64,000 nucleotides of DNA from assembly GCF_949820605.1 (NCBI RefSeq), contig NZ_CATKVU010000006.1, positions 310,001 to 374,000 on the forward strand, in the 5' to 3' direction. The notes beneath the pieces were generated by a model, which saw only the letters and a list, made by a program, of their open reading frames with translations, was not told the origin of the DNA and searched no databases. Position 1 is the stretch's first letter, and each line of letters starts with the position of its first letter. Of this stretch, positions 26,571 to 34,130 are shown one piece after another. The DNA is from Segatella copri. Lineage in GTDB: Bacteria > Bacteroidota > Bacteroidia > Bacteroidales > Bacteroidaceae. The position numbers were made by a program, and so were the translations under genes.

Positions 26571-27179
26571 TTATTTCTTAAAATATTCTTCCTTTAATTC
26601 TCTCTCTACGCTTAGTGATGGATGATTATATATCTGCAAACGACATACTTCATTCGGTATTTTTTCATAAGATGGTGTATTTTCTATCCATATAAGGTGA
26701 TTATCATCTATAGAATAGAGGTATTTTGTATCCGGTGTAGTTATATAATCACTAATATTTTTAACATAAAGTCTATTTGCTTTTTCATTATACATATAAG
26801 GTAATATGACATATCCTATTTTTTGTGGTGGAATAAAATATAATAATCTAAAAGAAGTTTTCTTACGAATTTTATAAAAACCAGTACATATATCTCCAAC
26901 GATGTCTCCAGCTTTTAAACTGTCTAATATTACATTTGTTTTGCCAATAATATATGTTTTCTGCCATTGCCAAATTCTTTCATTATCCATATATTTATTT
27001 AAAGAGTTTAAAGCTACTTTCGGTAAAATAAAATAGTTCTTGCCTTTATATACTTGCATTCTAAAATGAATATTCTCAGAAGGAATATCTATCTTTAAGT
27101 TTGTCTTTGAATACCTTTTAGAAAACGATTGGAAAAAAGGAATAGACATTATGCAAAGAATGATTATCACTCTTTGCAT
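26571..27179 (-). CDS. Hypothetical exported protein
   Basis: About 202 residues from the ATG at 27179, which gives a hydrophobic signal peptide (MQRVIIILCIMSIPFFQSFS). An upstream in-frame ATG at 27215 would add 12 residues. The mature part has Tyr- and Ile-rich beta segments and no motif I recognise. The gene is strongly AT-rich compared with its neighbours, a sign of transfer. Its start codon lies inside a perfect 19-bp inverted repeat (27141-27189). Confidence 0.55.
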   Translation of the reverse strand: MQRVIIILCIMSIPFFQSFSKRYSKTNLKIDIPSENIHFRMQVYKGKNYFILPKVALNSLNKYMDNERIWQWQKTYIIGKTNVILDSLKAGDIVGDICTGFYKIRKKTSFRLLYFIPPQKIGYVILPYMYNEKANRLYVKNISDYITTPDTKYLYSIDDNHLIWIENTPSYEKIPNEVCRLQIYNHPSLSVERELKEEYFKK

Positions 27180-27189
27180 AATGTCTATT
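27141..27189. repeat. Perfect 19-bp inverted repeat over a start codon
   Basis: Arms AATAGACATTATGCAAAGA (27141-27159) and the exact complement (27171-27189) are separated by 11 bases. The start codon of the exported protein is in one arm and a second in-frame ATG is in the other. Confidence 0.9.
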
Positions 27190-27514
27190 TTATTTTTGGG
27201 GAGAAATATTAACATAAGCAGATATGTTAGAATTACTGAGCTCTCTTAAAAAAGGGGCTCTGTTAGTGTAATGTAAATAAAATAAGGTGTACAAATCTGT
27301 GAACTGGAACATGGCACCATTGTTCTTGTTGCCGAAAGCATTGTATTTTCTGATGAAGTCACAACTTATCAAATCATTGAAGGCTTCGGTCAACTTTCCA
27401 CCAGAAGTGAGTTTCAAGGATTTCATGATGTCCTCACGGCTCATTCCAATTTTCTTCTTGGCTAATCTCCAACAAGTTGATTTCTCGCTTTCTTCCTATT
27501 ATATTTTGCTGCAT
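27190..27514 (-). pseudogene. Internally deleted AAA ATPase (DUF234/COG1672 type)
   Basis: The first 15 codons from 27514 read MQQNIIGRKREINLL, the standard start of this ATPase family. They are joined, with a frameshift, to the last 85-90 codons (KKKIGMSREDIMKSLKLTSG ... TDLYTLFYLHY). The whole P-loop and central region, several hundred codons, is gone. It cannot act as an ATPase. Confidence 0.8.
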
Positions 27515-27588
27515 ATCTTTTGTCGTTTTGATGATGGGGCAAAGATACTATAAAATATCGAAAAATAAGCAGAAAAACATAGAAAAGT

Positions 27589-27644
27589 GCCGATACTGGT
27601 GCCAAAAGTCGATTTTTTTATGCGCTTTTGGCACCAGTATCGGC
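27589..27644. terminator. Strong bidirectional terminator hairpin
   Basis: A perfect 20-bp inverted repeat (GCCGATACTGGTGCCAAAAG, 27589-27608, with its complement at 27625-27644), followed by GTTTTTT on the plus strand. The mcrC stop codon is 6 bp away, so this probably ends the restriction operon transcript. Confidence 0.75.
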
Positions 27645-27649
27645 GTTTT

Positions 27650-28699
27650 TTAGTAATTTGAATACGATACGAAGGTCTCTAATTGCTTCTCTATTTCAGC
27701 GAAAGGTACGTTGAGGTCAAGAGTGCGGAAGTATATGGTATTGCCATCCGCAAGCTTCATACTTCCATTGGGTGTGATGTCTTCGTCTGTTTTAGCATAA
27801 AGCAACATGCCATCCACTTTGCCCGAATGCAGTTTGTCCTTATTCATGACATATGTATGAATTTGGTACAAGTTGTTAGAATGTATTGTCGCTTTGTCAA
27901 ATTGCACTTGCATAGTATGTCCATAATACTTGGTATCAATGATGAGCGTTCGGTCATTGATACTAAGTAAAATGTCTGTTTGCATGATAGGAAGAACATG
28001 AGTGGAAGATACTTCTCGGTCGATATTCCAATCTATTTGTGCAGCTTGAGCCTTGTATTCAGGATGTTTAGCCCTATAGTATTCTAAGACAAACTTTTCG
28101 AAAAGGTGACAAAGATGTTCATCCGTAAATGATTTCATCTTATATTTTCCCTTTTCAGTTGTCATCAGAATATCTTCGGTAAGGAAATAACAGACATAAA
28201 GCAACATTTGATAGGACTTGTTATTTCTGTCGAATGTCAGCATGTTCCATTTTACCGTGCTTAGTTCGATGATGTCGATGCCTGAAAAGAACAACATGAG
28301 ATTCTTTAGCTTAGTTTTTTGATCTTTTTTGATATTTCCATGCTTAAGAAGTCCAAAGACTGTAGCTTTTATAATCTGATTGAAGATGTTGCTTTCTGAC
28401 AACTCATCATATTCACAACCGATTTCTTGCTTTCTGCATAACTTGTTTTGGATGGTAGCGTTCAAGTCAAGTTTTCCGCGAAGGGTAGGGAGTGAGTCTT
28501 TGCGAATGATATATTGTTTGAAGATACCTTGTTTCAGTTGGCATGAGATGCCCTTGATGAGAATTTCGGCAAACAATTGTTGTATGTTGTCGAAATCCTC
28601 ACCAGCAATCTCTTCATAATTGTTCTGCTTTAACTCACGAAAAGCATAAGTGAGCATATAGTAGATGTTGAGTATGAATATGTTCTTGTCTTTCGTCAT
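27650..28699 (-). CDS. mcrC: McrC-type restriction endonuclease subunit
   Basis: A 349-residue nuclease partner of McrB. The C-terminal part holds a PD-(D/E)XK fold: LFEKFVLEYY, then MQTDILLSI with the catalytic Asp and LIIDTKYY with the second acidic residue and Lys. In McrBC systems the GTPase ring translocates DNA and McrC cuts modified DNA. Its start overlaps the mcrB stop by 4 bp, so translation is coupled. It is full length for the shorter McrC branch. Confidence 0.9.
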   Translation of the reverse strand: MTKDKNIFILNIYYMLTYAFRELKQNNYEEIAGEDFDNIQQLFAEILIKGISCQLKQGIFKQYIIRKDSLPTLRGKLDLNATIQNKLCRKQEIGCEYDELSESNIFNQIIKATVFGLLKHGNIKKDQKTKLKNLMLFFSGIDIIELSTVKWNMLTFDRNNKSYQMLLYVCYFLTEDILMTTEKGKYKMKSFTDEHLCHLFEKFVLEYYRAKHPEYKAQAAQIDWNIDREVSSTHVLPIMQTDILLSINDRTLIIDTKYYGHTMQVQFDKATIHSNNLYQIHTYVMNKDKLHSGKVDGMLLYAKTDEDITPNGSMKLADGNTIYFRTLDLNVPFAEIEKQLETFVSYSNY

Positions 28700-30813
28700 T
28701 TGAGTGAATCTAATAGTTTTTCTACAGCCGTTTGATACTTCGAATCGTTGTCAAACCAATATTCTCTAAGCATTGGCTTGATGTCATATTCCACGATATT
28801 CTCCAACCACAAATCATTGATGGTGCTTGGATTGGATGCGCAGAAGTAACTGTGCCCGATACAGAATCCCGAACCAAGTGAGTCGTCATTGATTATGTCA
28901 TGGTTGAGTGAAACTATAGCATTGACAACTTTATTAAACTTATCATTTCCGATGGACTCTTGGTGCTTCTTGAAACCTTCAGTGTCAAATCCAGGAGTCA
29001 TTTCATAGAAACTAAATCGACGGCGCAAGGCATAGTCTATCATGGCAAGGCTTCTGTCTGCAGTATTCATCATACCTATTATATATAGGTTGCTTGGCAC
29101 GCTGAACATTTCGCCATTATAAGCCAATTTAATTTCTGTGTCTCGATAGTCTTTTTCTATTAGCATTAACAATTCACCAAATATCTTGCTCAGGTTTCCA
29201 CGATTTATTTCATCTATAATGAAGTAGTAATCTTTGTCCGGATTACTTTGGGCTCTTTTACAGAAGTTATAGAAAACTCCCTTTTTGAGTTCGAATCCAC
29301 CATCTTCGTTAGGTCGATACCCCATCATGAAATCCTCATAGCTATAATTTTGGTGGAATTGGATGAATTCGATTCTCGATTCGTCTATATCCCCCATCAT
29401 AGAGTAAGCTAATCTCTTAGCGGAGAATGTCTTACCTACGCCAGGTGCTCCTTGCAAGATGATGTTCTTCTTGTTTTGCAAGAGCAAGCGCAGCTTGGTA
29501 TAGTCTTCTTCGCTCATATATACCTCATTGAGAAAATTCTCTTGTGTATAGGGTTTCAGCTGTTTGTTTTCTTCTTTTGGATTGGATTCTCTGATGAGAT
29601 CAATCAGGTACTCATATTCGTCAGGGGCAACTTTGAATAGTGAGCCATTCTTGTTTTGAATGAATTCCATGCTTTTTAGCTCTGGTGCATCCTTGAATGA
29701 GGCGTAATCGATAGGGTATTGCAGGGATTCAACTTTTTTGAAACAAATATGCTGCCCATCTGATGGTGTGTCGATTTCGGCAATGGCAACGATTTGTTTC
29801 ACTGGGTTAGCCTCATACCCTATGACAATATCCCCTTTCTTGGCATTCACGAAGTTCTGAAAGATTCTTCGTGGATTGCCATTCTCATTATAAAGAGTAT
29901 AGTCTTGGATTTCACCGACCTTCATCTTGGAGAAACTCCAAATCTTAGGACTGGCTACGAGCCACCAATATTGCTTGTCTATATTGTAATTTGTTTCTTT
30001 TGGGGTATCCATATCTTTTTTTGTAGATTCTTTCTTTAGTTCCTTAAGAATGTTTTGTAGTTCTTCTGTAAATTCAAAAATATCTTTTTGACCTTGTTCT
30101 GAAATGATTACAGATTGGAGCTTTGAAATGGATGCTTTATTTGCTTTTTTCATTCCAAAATATTTAGCTAAAGTGACAAGATCTTTCTTCTTGAATAGTG
30201 GAATGCAGTCTTTCTTTGAATACAAAAATGCAATTTTCCATTTATATTCTTCACCAAGCTCTGTGATTGTATTTATAATTTCAAAATTTCCACTTTGTGC
30301 ATTAGTCGCAATTGTAATTATGGCTTTTTTTACAACTTCAAATGCTTCAGAGGATGTCGGTTTATTGTATTCGGAGTGCCAAGCGTAGATTCCATCACTT
30401 GTTAATCTTTCATCCCAAACCTTTGTCTTACGCTGTTGGTATTTGAATATGCCTAATTTATAAGAGCTACCTCCCCCAATAGAGCCAAGATTGTATGTGC
30501 GTGTTTCTATCCAATAGCAAAAGGAATCCTCATTTTTAGTATCAGCGTATTGGTCAAGAGTCATTCCTTTTAGATTTTCAGTAGGAAATGCTAAAAGAAA
30601 TGATTTCTTAATAAAATGAAGATATGCAATATGATTCTTTGTTTCATTTGTGTTGTTAAATTCAAGGCACAATGCCTCGTACTGATTTTCATTAAGTTTA
30701 AAGGATGGCTCTTCTCTAATTTCACCTAATTCCTTGTGTCTTAATAAAAAATCAGTAGCAGTCTTAAGGCTGATATTGAGATTACGTAATGCTTTGTTTA
30801 ATCTAATACTCAT
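28696..30813 (-). CDS. mcrB: McrB-type AAA GTPase with EVE and IF2N-like domains
   Basis: A 705-residue protein. Residues 1-50 (RLNKALRNLNISLKTATDFL ... NENQYEALCLEF) resemble the small N-terminal helical domain of Bacteroidota IF-2. Residues about 60-280 are uncharacterised. Residues about 285-430 form an EVE domain (WWLVASPKIWSF, KKGDIVIGY), which binds modified bases. The AAA domain has Walker A GAPGVGKT near residue 455, Walker B YYFIIDEINRGNLSKIFGE and the NTADRS sensor. Together with mcrC it makes a type IV restriction system against modified DNA; specificity would come from the EVE domain. It is 4 bp downstream of an AlbA-type gene. Confidence 0.92.
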   Translation of the reverse strand: MSIRLNKALRNLNISLKTATDFLLRHKELGEIREEPSFKLNENQYEALCLEFNNTNETKNHIAYLHFIKKSFLLAFPTENLKGMTLDQYADTKNEDSFCYWIETRTYNLGSIGGGSSYKLGIFKYQQRKTKVWDERLTSDGIYAWHSEYNKPTSSEAFEVVKKAIITIATNAQSGNFEIINTITELGEEYKWKIAFLYSKKDCIPLFKKKDLVTLAKYFGMKKANKASISKLQSVIISEQGQKDIFEFTEELQNILKELKKESTKKDMDTPKETNYNIDKQYWWLVASPKIWSFSKMKVGEIQDYTLYNENGNPRRIFQNFVNAKKGDIVIGYEANPVKQIVAIAEIDTPSDGQHICFKKVESLQYPIDYASFKDAPELKSMEFIQNKNGSLFKVAPDEYEYLIDLIRESNPKEENKQLKPYTQENFLNEVYMSEEDYTKLRLLLQNKKNIILQGAPGVGKTFSAKRLAYSMMGDIDESRIEFIQFHQNYSYEDFMMGYRPNEDGGFELKKGVFYNFCKRAQSNPDKDYYFIIDEINRGNLSKIFGELLMLIEKDYRDTEIKLAYNGEMFSVPSNLYIIGMMNTADRSLAMIDYALRRRFSFYEMTPGFDTEGFKKHQESIGNDKFNKVVNAIVSLNHDIINDDSLGSGFCIGHSYFCASNPSTINDLWLENIVEYDIKPMLREYWFDNDSKYQTAVEKLLDSLK

Positions 30814-30816
30814 ATT

Positions 30817-32316
30817 TTATTTCTTTTTTAAGAGTGTCATTAATAATTTTTTACCTTTATCCGTTAGCTTAAATTTCTGAAATCTACTTTTCGGAATCTC
30901 AGGAATTGTTAACTCTAGAAATCCATGACTGACAAGTGGCTCAATATGCATCTTGTAGTTTTTGGTCTGGAATGTTAATCCTAAAAAAGTAAGAATTTCT
31001 CTTCTCGTTTTTGGGGTTAAGCAATAATCCAAAATCTTTTGAGTGTTTTCTGTGACATAGTTACTGACATAGTTACTGACATAGTTACTGACATGGTTAC
31101 TGACATAGTTACTTTCTCTGTTAGTAGCTCTGTCACTATCCAGCCAAAAAGTGACAGTGCTGGTGCAGATATCACTCTCAAAAGTCACGTCATTTCCTGT
31201 GATTTTCTTCCACTCATTCATCATGTCGAAACCATAACCGATGGTTTCTGATAGATTTACCAGTCTGAATATCTTGGCGATAATCGGGTTGCGAGGATTG
31301 GAATAGAGATGGTTGCCCAGTTGGGATATAGGCACAGGATAGCCACCGGCATTGAAGAACTCGACTCTGTCGGTATAGATATGAATGCAGGAGTGAATGG
31401 TGCTGAATGGATCGAAGTGAGAGAGCATATTGACTAATGCTTCTCGCAAAATCTTAAACTGTGAGCGATCTTCCACATTGAAACCCTCATCGTTCATCAT
31501 GAAAGGCGTATCCACGATGAGGCGCAGTCTCCTGATCATAATCTGAAAATACTCCCAAAGGTTCTCTTGCTCGGGAATGCGGTAGGTATAGCGGGTTCGG
31601 GCTTCTCTCACGCTTCTGCCTGGAATCTCCACCAAGTCCATCCAAAACGTAGGGACATAACGGCGAACCCATTCTTCTTTTCCAAAACACATCAAACCAC
31701 CATAGTTCAGATGCCCTTCATTATCGGTGATGCCGATGCGCTTGCAGAAGTCGGCGATGTCATTGCCTATCAGATTGGGACGAGGACTGTATAGTTTGAA
31801 GTAATTACGATAGTCACGAATGGTGTCCTCATTGAGCATGGAGAGGTCGGAGTCTAAGAGTATCTGCTCAGACTTGATGCCGAATGATTGGTTATGAAAC
31901 ATGGCGGTTATCTCGCCATTGGTAGCTCGCTGGTCTCCACTGCCGAATCGGATGAATGTATTCTGCGGATTGTTATAGTAGATGGGTTTGTGGGGTGATG
32001 AGGCGATATGAAATGCCAAAACCTTATGCCCATCTATATGATAGAGCATGCTCTTGGCATCGACTGGCTCATTGAATTTCTGAGAACGCAAGGTGCCCAG
32101 GAAGTCTTGTTCCAACTTCTCTGCATTGTCAACTCCGGAGATTTCAAACTTCTTGCCATTCTGCTTCACTCCAAGCACTATCCATCCGCCAGAAGTGTTG
32201 GCGAATGCACTTACGGTCTCCCATATATTCTTGGGTAGTTCGCTCTTGGCTTCCTTGGCCTCGAAGTCCTCCCATTCGATGTCGTTGATTCTATCTATCA
32301 GCTCTTCCTTGGTCAT
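30817..32316 (-). CDS. AlbA_2-type ATP-binding regulator, first gene of the Mcr operon
   Basis: A 499-residue protein. The N-terminal AlbA_2 (Schlafen-like) domain (EDFEAKEAKSELPKNIWETV, AFANTSGGWIVLGV) spans about residues 10-130. A HATPase_c_4-like region follows at about 280-385 (ILREALVNMLSHFDP, GYGFDMMNEW), then a tetrapeptide repeat linker (N-Y-V-S, about residues 402-421) and a C-terminal winged helix. Such proteins are usually called transcriptional regulators or RecG-like. It is 4 bp from mcrB, so it is probably part of the restriction system or controls it. Confidence 0.85.
   Translation of the reverse strand: MTKEELIDRINDIEWEDFEAKEAKSELPKNIWETVSAFANTSGGWIVLGVKQNGKKFEISGVDNAEKLEQDFLGTLRSQKFNEPVDAKSMLYHIDGHKVLAFHIASSPHKPIYYNNPQNTFIRFGSGDQRATNGEITAMFHNQSFGIKSEQILLDSDLSMLNEDTIRDYRNYFKLYSPRPNLIGNDIADFCKRIGITDNEGHLNYGGLMCFGKEEWVRRYVPTFWMDLVEIPGRSVREARTRYTYRIPEQENLWEYFQIMIRRLRLIVDTPFMMNDEGFNVEDRSQFKILREALVNMLSHFDPFSTIHSCIHIYTDRVEFFNAGGYPVPISQLGNHLYSNPRNPIIAKIFRLVNLSETIGYGFDMMNEWKKITGNDVTFESDICTSTVTFWLDSDRATNRESNYVSNHVSNYVSNYVSNYVTENTQKILDYCLTPKTRREILTFLGLTFQTKNYKMHIEPLVSHGFLELTIPEIPKSRFQKFKLTDKGKKLLMTLLKKK
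31053..31112. repeat. Five 12-bp tandem repeats inside the AlbA_2 gene
   Basis: TGACATAGTTAC is repeated five times with one substitution (copy four has ATGG). The repeat encodes N-Y-V-S units in frame, so copy-number changes alter linker length without a frameshift. Confidence 0.95.
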
Positions 32317-32421
32317 AATCTTAATGATGATTTAATTGAGTAATTGAAATTCTTTCTCCTTTCACTTTTACCTATCATCCTCTGTCAATCAGTGAGTTGC
32401 AGTGAAGGGACGGAGCGGTCG

Positions 32422-33021
32422 CTACTTCAAGAAGTAGATAGGAGCATGCTGGGTGCCTTCCTTCTCCATGATGCCTTTCTCGCAGAAATGGTTGAGCCAC
32501 TTCTGAGCCATGTATGGAGTCAAGCCGAAGTGGATGCGCATGATGCGAGTGGTGATGTAACGATTCTTTTGAAGATACTCCTTGATATTCTCTAACATCT
32601 TTTCCTCGGAGTATTTTGTAGATTGGTTGGAATAGCGGGAGCGGACGAAATGGACGTTGCGCTGTACTTCCTCCATTAGCTTACCTTCTGGTCGGAAGTT
32701 GATGCCGGTGATGCGTACTTCCTTGCCCGTAATCTTCTTGTCTGGATTCTCCTCTGGCATCTCTAGGCTAGCCGACATGGAGAAGTAGCCTATCTCTGGG
32801 ATGTAAAAGCGGCGTCCCAGTGAGAATTCTTCCACCATAAGGTCGTGAAGCTCTGCCAACACCGCAGCCACATCTCCCTTGGTGAGTGAGCAGCGGTTCT
32901 GGATTTTCTCTTGCAATTGTCTCTCGGTCATAGGTTCATGCTGCACGATGCGAACGTATTGGCGCTTTTCTCCTATGCCCTGGGCATTGTTGAGCATGTA
33001 AATGTCGTATTTCAGTTCCAT
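32422..33021 (-). CDS. HU-family-like DNA-binding protein with C-terminal winged helix
   Basis: A 199-residue protein. Residues 1-125 resemble the atypical HU-like proteins of Bacteroidota: LTKGDVAAVLAELHDLMVEE, then FYIPEIGYFSMSAS and VRITGINFRPEGKLM. Residues about 140-195 look like a winged helix (ITTRIMRIHFGLTPYMAQKWLNHF). It is likely a nucleoid or regulatory DNA-binding protein. A -7 element TATATTTG is at 33083-33090 on the minus strand. Confidence 0.75.
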   Translation of the reverse strand: MELKYDIYMLNNAQGIGEKRQYVRIVQHEPMTERQLQEKIQNRCSLTKGDVAAVLAELHDLMVEEFSLGRRFYIPEIGYFSMSASLEMPEENPDKKITGKEVRITGINFRPEGKLMEEVQRNVHFVRSRYSNQSTKYSEEKMLENIKEYLQKNRYITTRIMRIHFGLTPYMAQKWLNHFCEKGIMEKEGTQHAPIYFLK

Positions 33022-33154
33022 ATTTCTTGTTGTTTGATGGTTCGTTGTTTTTTATATTCTTTGTCTTCTATGAAAGATGATGCAAATATATATAATAATG
33101 TGATAACTTGTATCTTTTGGTGTAAAATATTAGGGTTATTTAAACATTGGTATA

Positions 33155-33308
33155 TGTCGTGTGATTATACGGCATTTGTCATCCGACCGTATGGTAAGTG
33201 TCGTATAATCGCATGACAAATGTCACGCAATCGTTATAATTGCTTTCTTGCATCGTTATAATTGTTTCCTTGCATCGTTATAATTGCTTCCTTGCATCAT
33301 ATAAGTCA
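33155..33308. repeat. 22-bp-period drifting array, seven units
   Basis: Seven consecutive 22-base units start at 33155, 33177, 33199, 33221, 33243, 33265 and 33287. The first four begin TGTC; units four to six end ATCGTTATAATTG; units five to seven begin CTTTCTTG or TTTCCTTG/CTTCCTTG. Each unit resembles its neighbour more than distant ones. No ORF crosses it. Confidence 0.9.
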
Positions 33309-33315
33309 CAACATT

Positions 33316-33447
33316 GTTACCATCCATCTCATCCTTGGCAATTCGCAGGGGGAGGTATGTGATGAGGCTGAGACTATCTATTACACCTTCGGACCTGAGA
33401 AGGCGCAGGAAATGGGGTTCAGTGGATGCAAGGTAGAAGGTGAATAA
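33316..33447 (+). pseudogene. Possible gene remnant (3' end)
   Basis: The frame ending at the TAA at 33447 reads VTIHLILGNSQGEVCDEAET and then IYYTFGPEKAQEMGF, with codon usage like a real protein, but there is no start of its own and the left side is a repeat array. I do not recognise the family. It is listed as a likely stump only. Confidence 0.35.
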
Positions 33448-33467
33448 AAGGCGCTTTTCAAGAAATG

Positions 33468-33548
33468 CTCATTCTGAATGAGTGGTTTTGCTCATTTTTA
33501 CTCATTCTGAATGAGCAAAAATGATAGAAATTACTCATTCTGAATGAA
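33468..33548. repeat. Three palindromes at exact 33-bp spacing
   Basis: CTCATTCTGAATGAG is found at 33468, 33501 and 33534 (the last copy ends GAA). Each is a near-perfect palindrome, and additional CTCATTTTTA/CAAAAATGA words lie between them. They sit just upstream of an ATPase remnant and may be its former operator. Confidence 0.9.
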
Positions 33549-33587
33549 TAAAAATGAAGATTTATTTGGTTGTTTACTTAAAAAATC

Positions 33588-33881
33588 GTGTTCGTCGAGT
33601 TGAAACGCCGCGGATATGATGTTTTTTATTATGCAGATAAGAAGGAGTGCGACTTTGTTGTTAGAGAGGGCATAAGAATCATGAAGGCTTATCAAGTAAC
33701 GATAGTGATGAATGACGAGAAAACTCGCAAGCGGGAAATCGAGGGGCTGATGGAAACCATGAATGCTTATGGCTTGGCTGAGGGATATATTCTTACGATG
33801 GAGGAGAAGGAAGAGCTTGAGATAGATGGCAAGCAGGTTCATGTTCTTCCTACGTGGGAATGGATGTTGAGAGAGAAGTGA
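33588..33881 (+). pseudogene. C-terminal stump of a DUF4143-type AAA ATPase
   Basis: The readable part starts at VFVELKRRGYDVFYYADKKE, continues with CDFVVREG and ends VHVLPTWEWMLREK. This is the nuclease-like C-terminal domain of the ATPase family seen whole at 18777-20045. The P-loop half is missing and a stop lies just upstream. Confidence 0.8.
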
Positions 33882-33901
33882 AATAAAAAAAGTGATCCTA
33901 A

Positions 33902-33991
33902 TATAACCTTGATGTTATCATATCTGTGGGCTATCGTGTAAAATCTATTCAAGGCACGCGTTTCCGTCAATGGGCTACAGAGCGACTATAG
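33902..33991 (+). pseudogene. Fragment of a RhuM-family gene
   Basis: Thirty codons between two stops read NLDVIISVGYRVKSIQGTRF and then RQWATERL, which is the signature core of RhuM/DinD-like (COG3943) proteins. Nothing else of the gene remains. The following 140 bases up to the GH115 gene contain no other coding sign. Confidence 0.7.
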
Positions 33992-34130
33992 AAGTTAAAG
34001 AAGTTATCACTCCCTGCGGTCGTTCGGGAAGTAAAGAGACAATAGTCATCTAGCGTAAAACGTAGAACATTTGTCTCTTTACTTCCCTCTAACCAACGTA
34101 TGTAAACTGGCAGGTTTGTATGCAGCCAGT

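Noticed and set aside
25000..34000. Prophage or integrative element
   Set aside because: No integrase, phage structural or conjugation genes are seen; the tRNA-Tyr at 44 kb has no nearby integrase or repeat of its 3' end.
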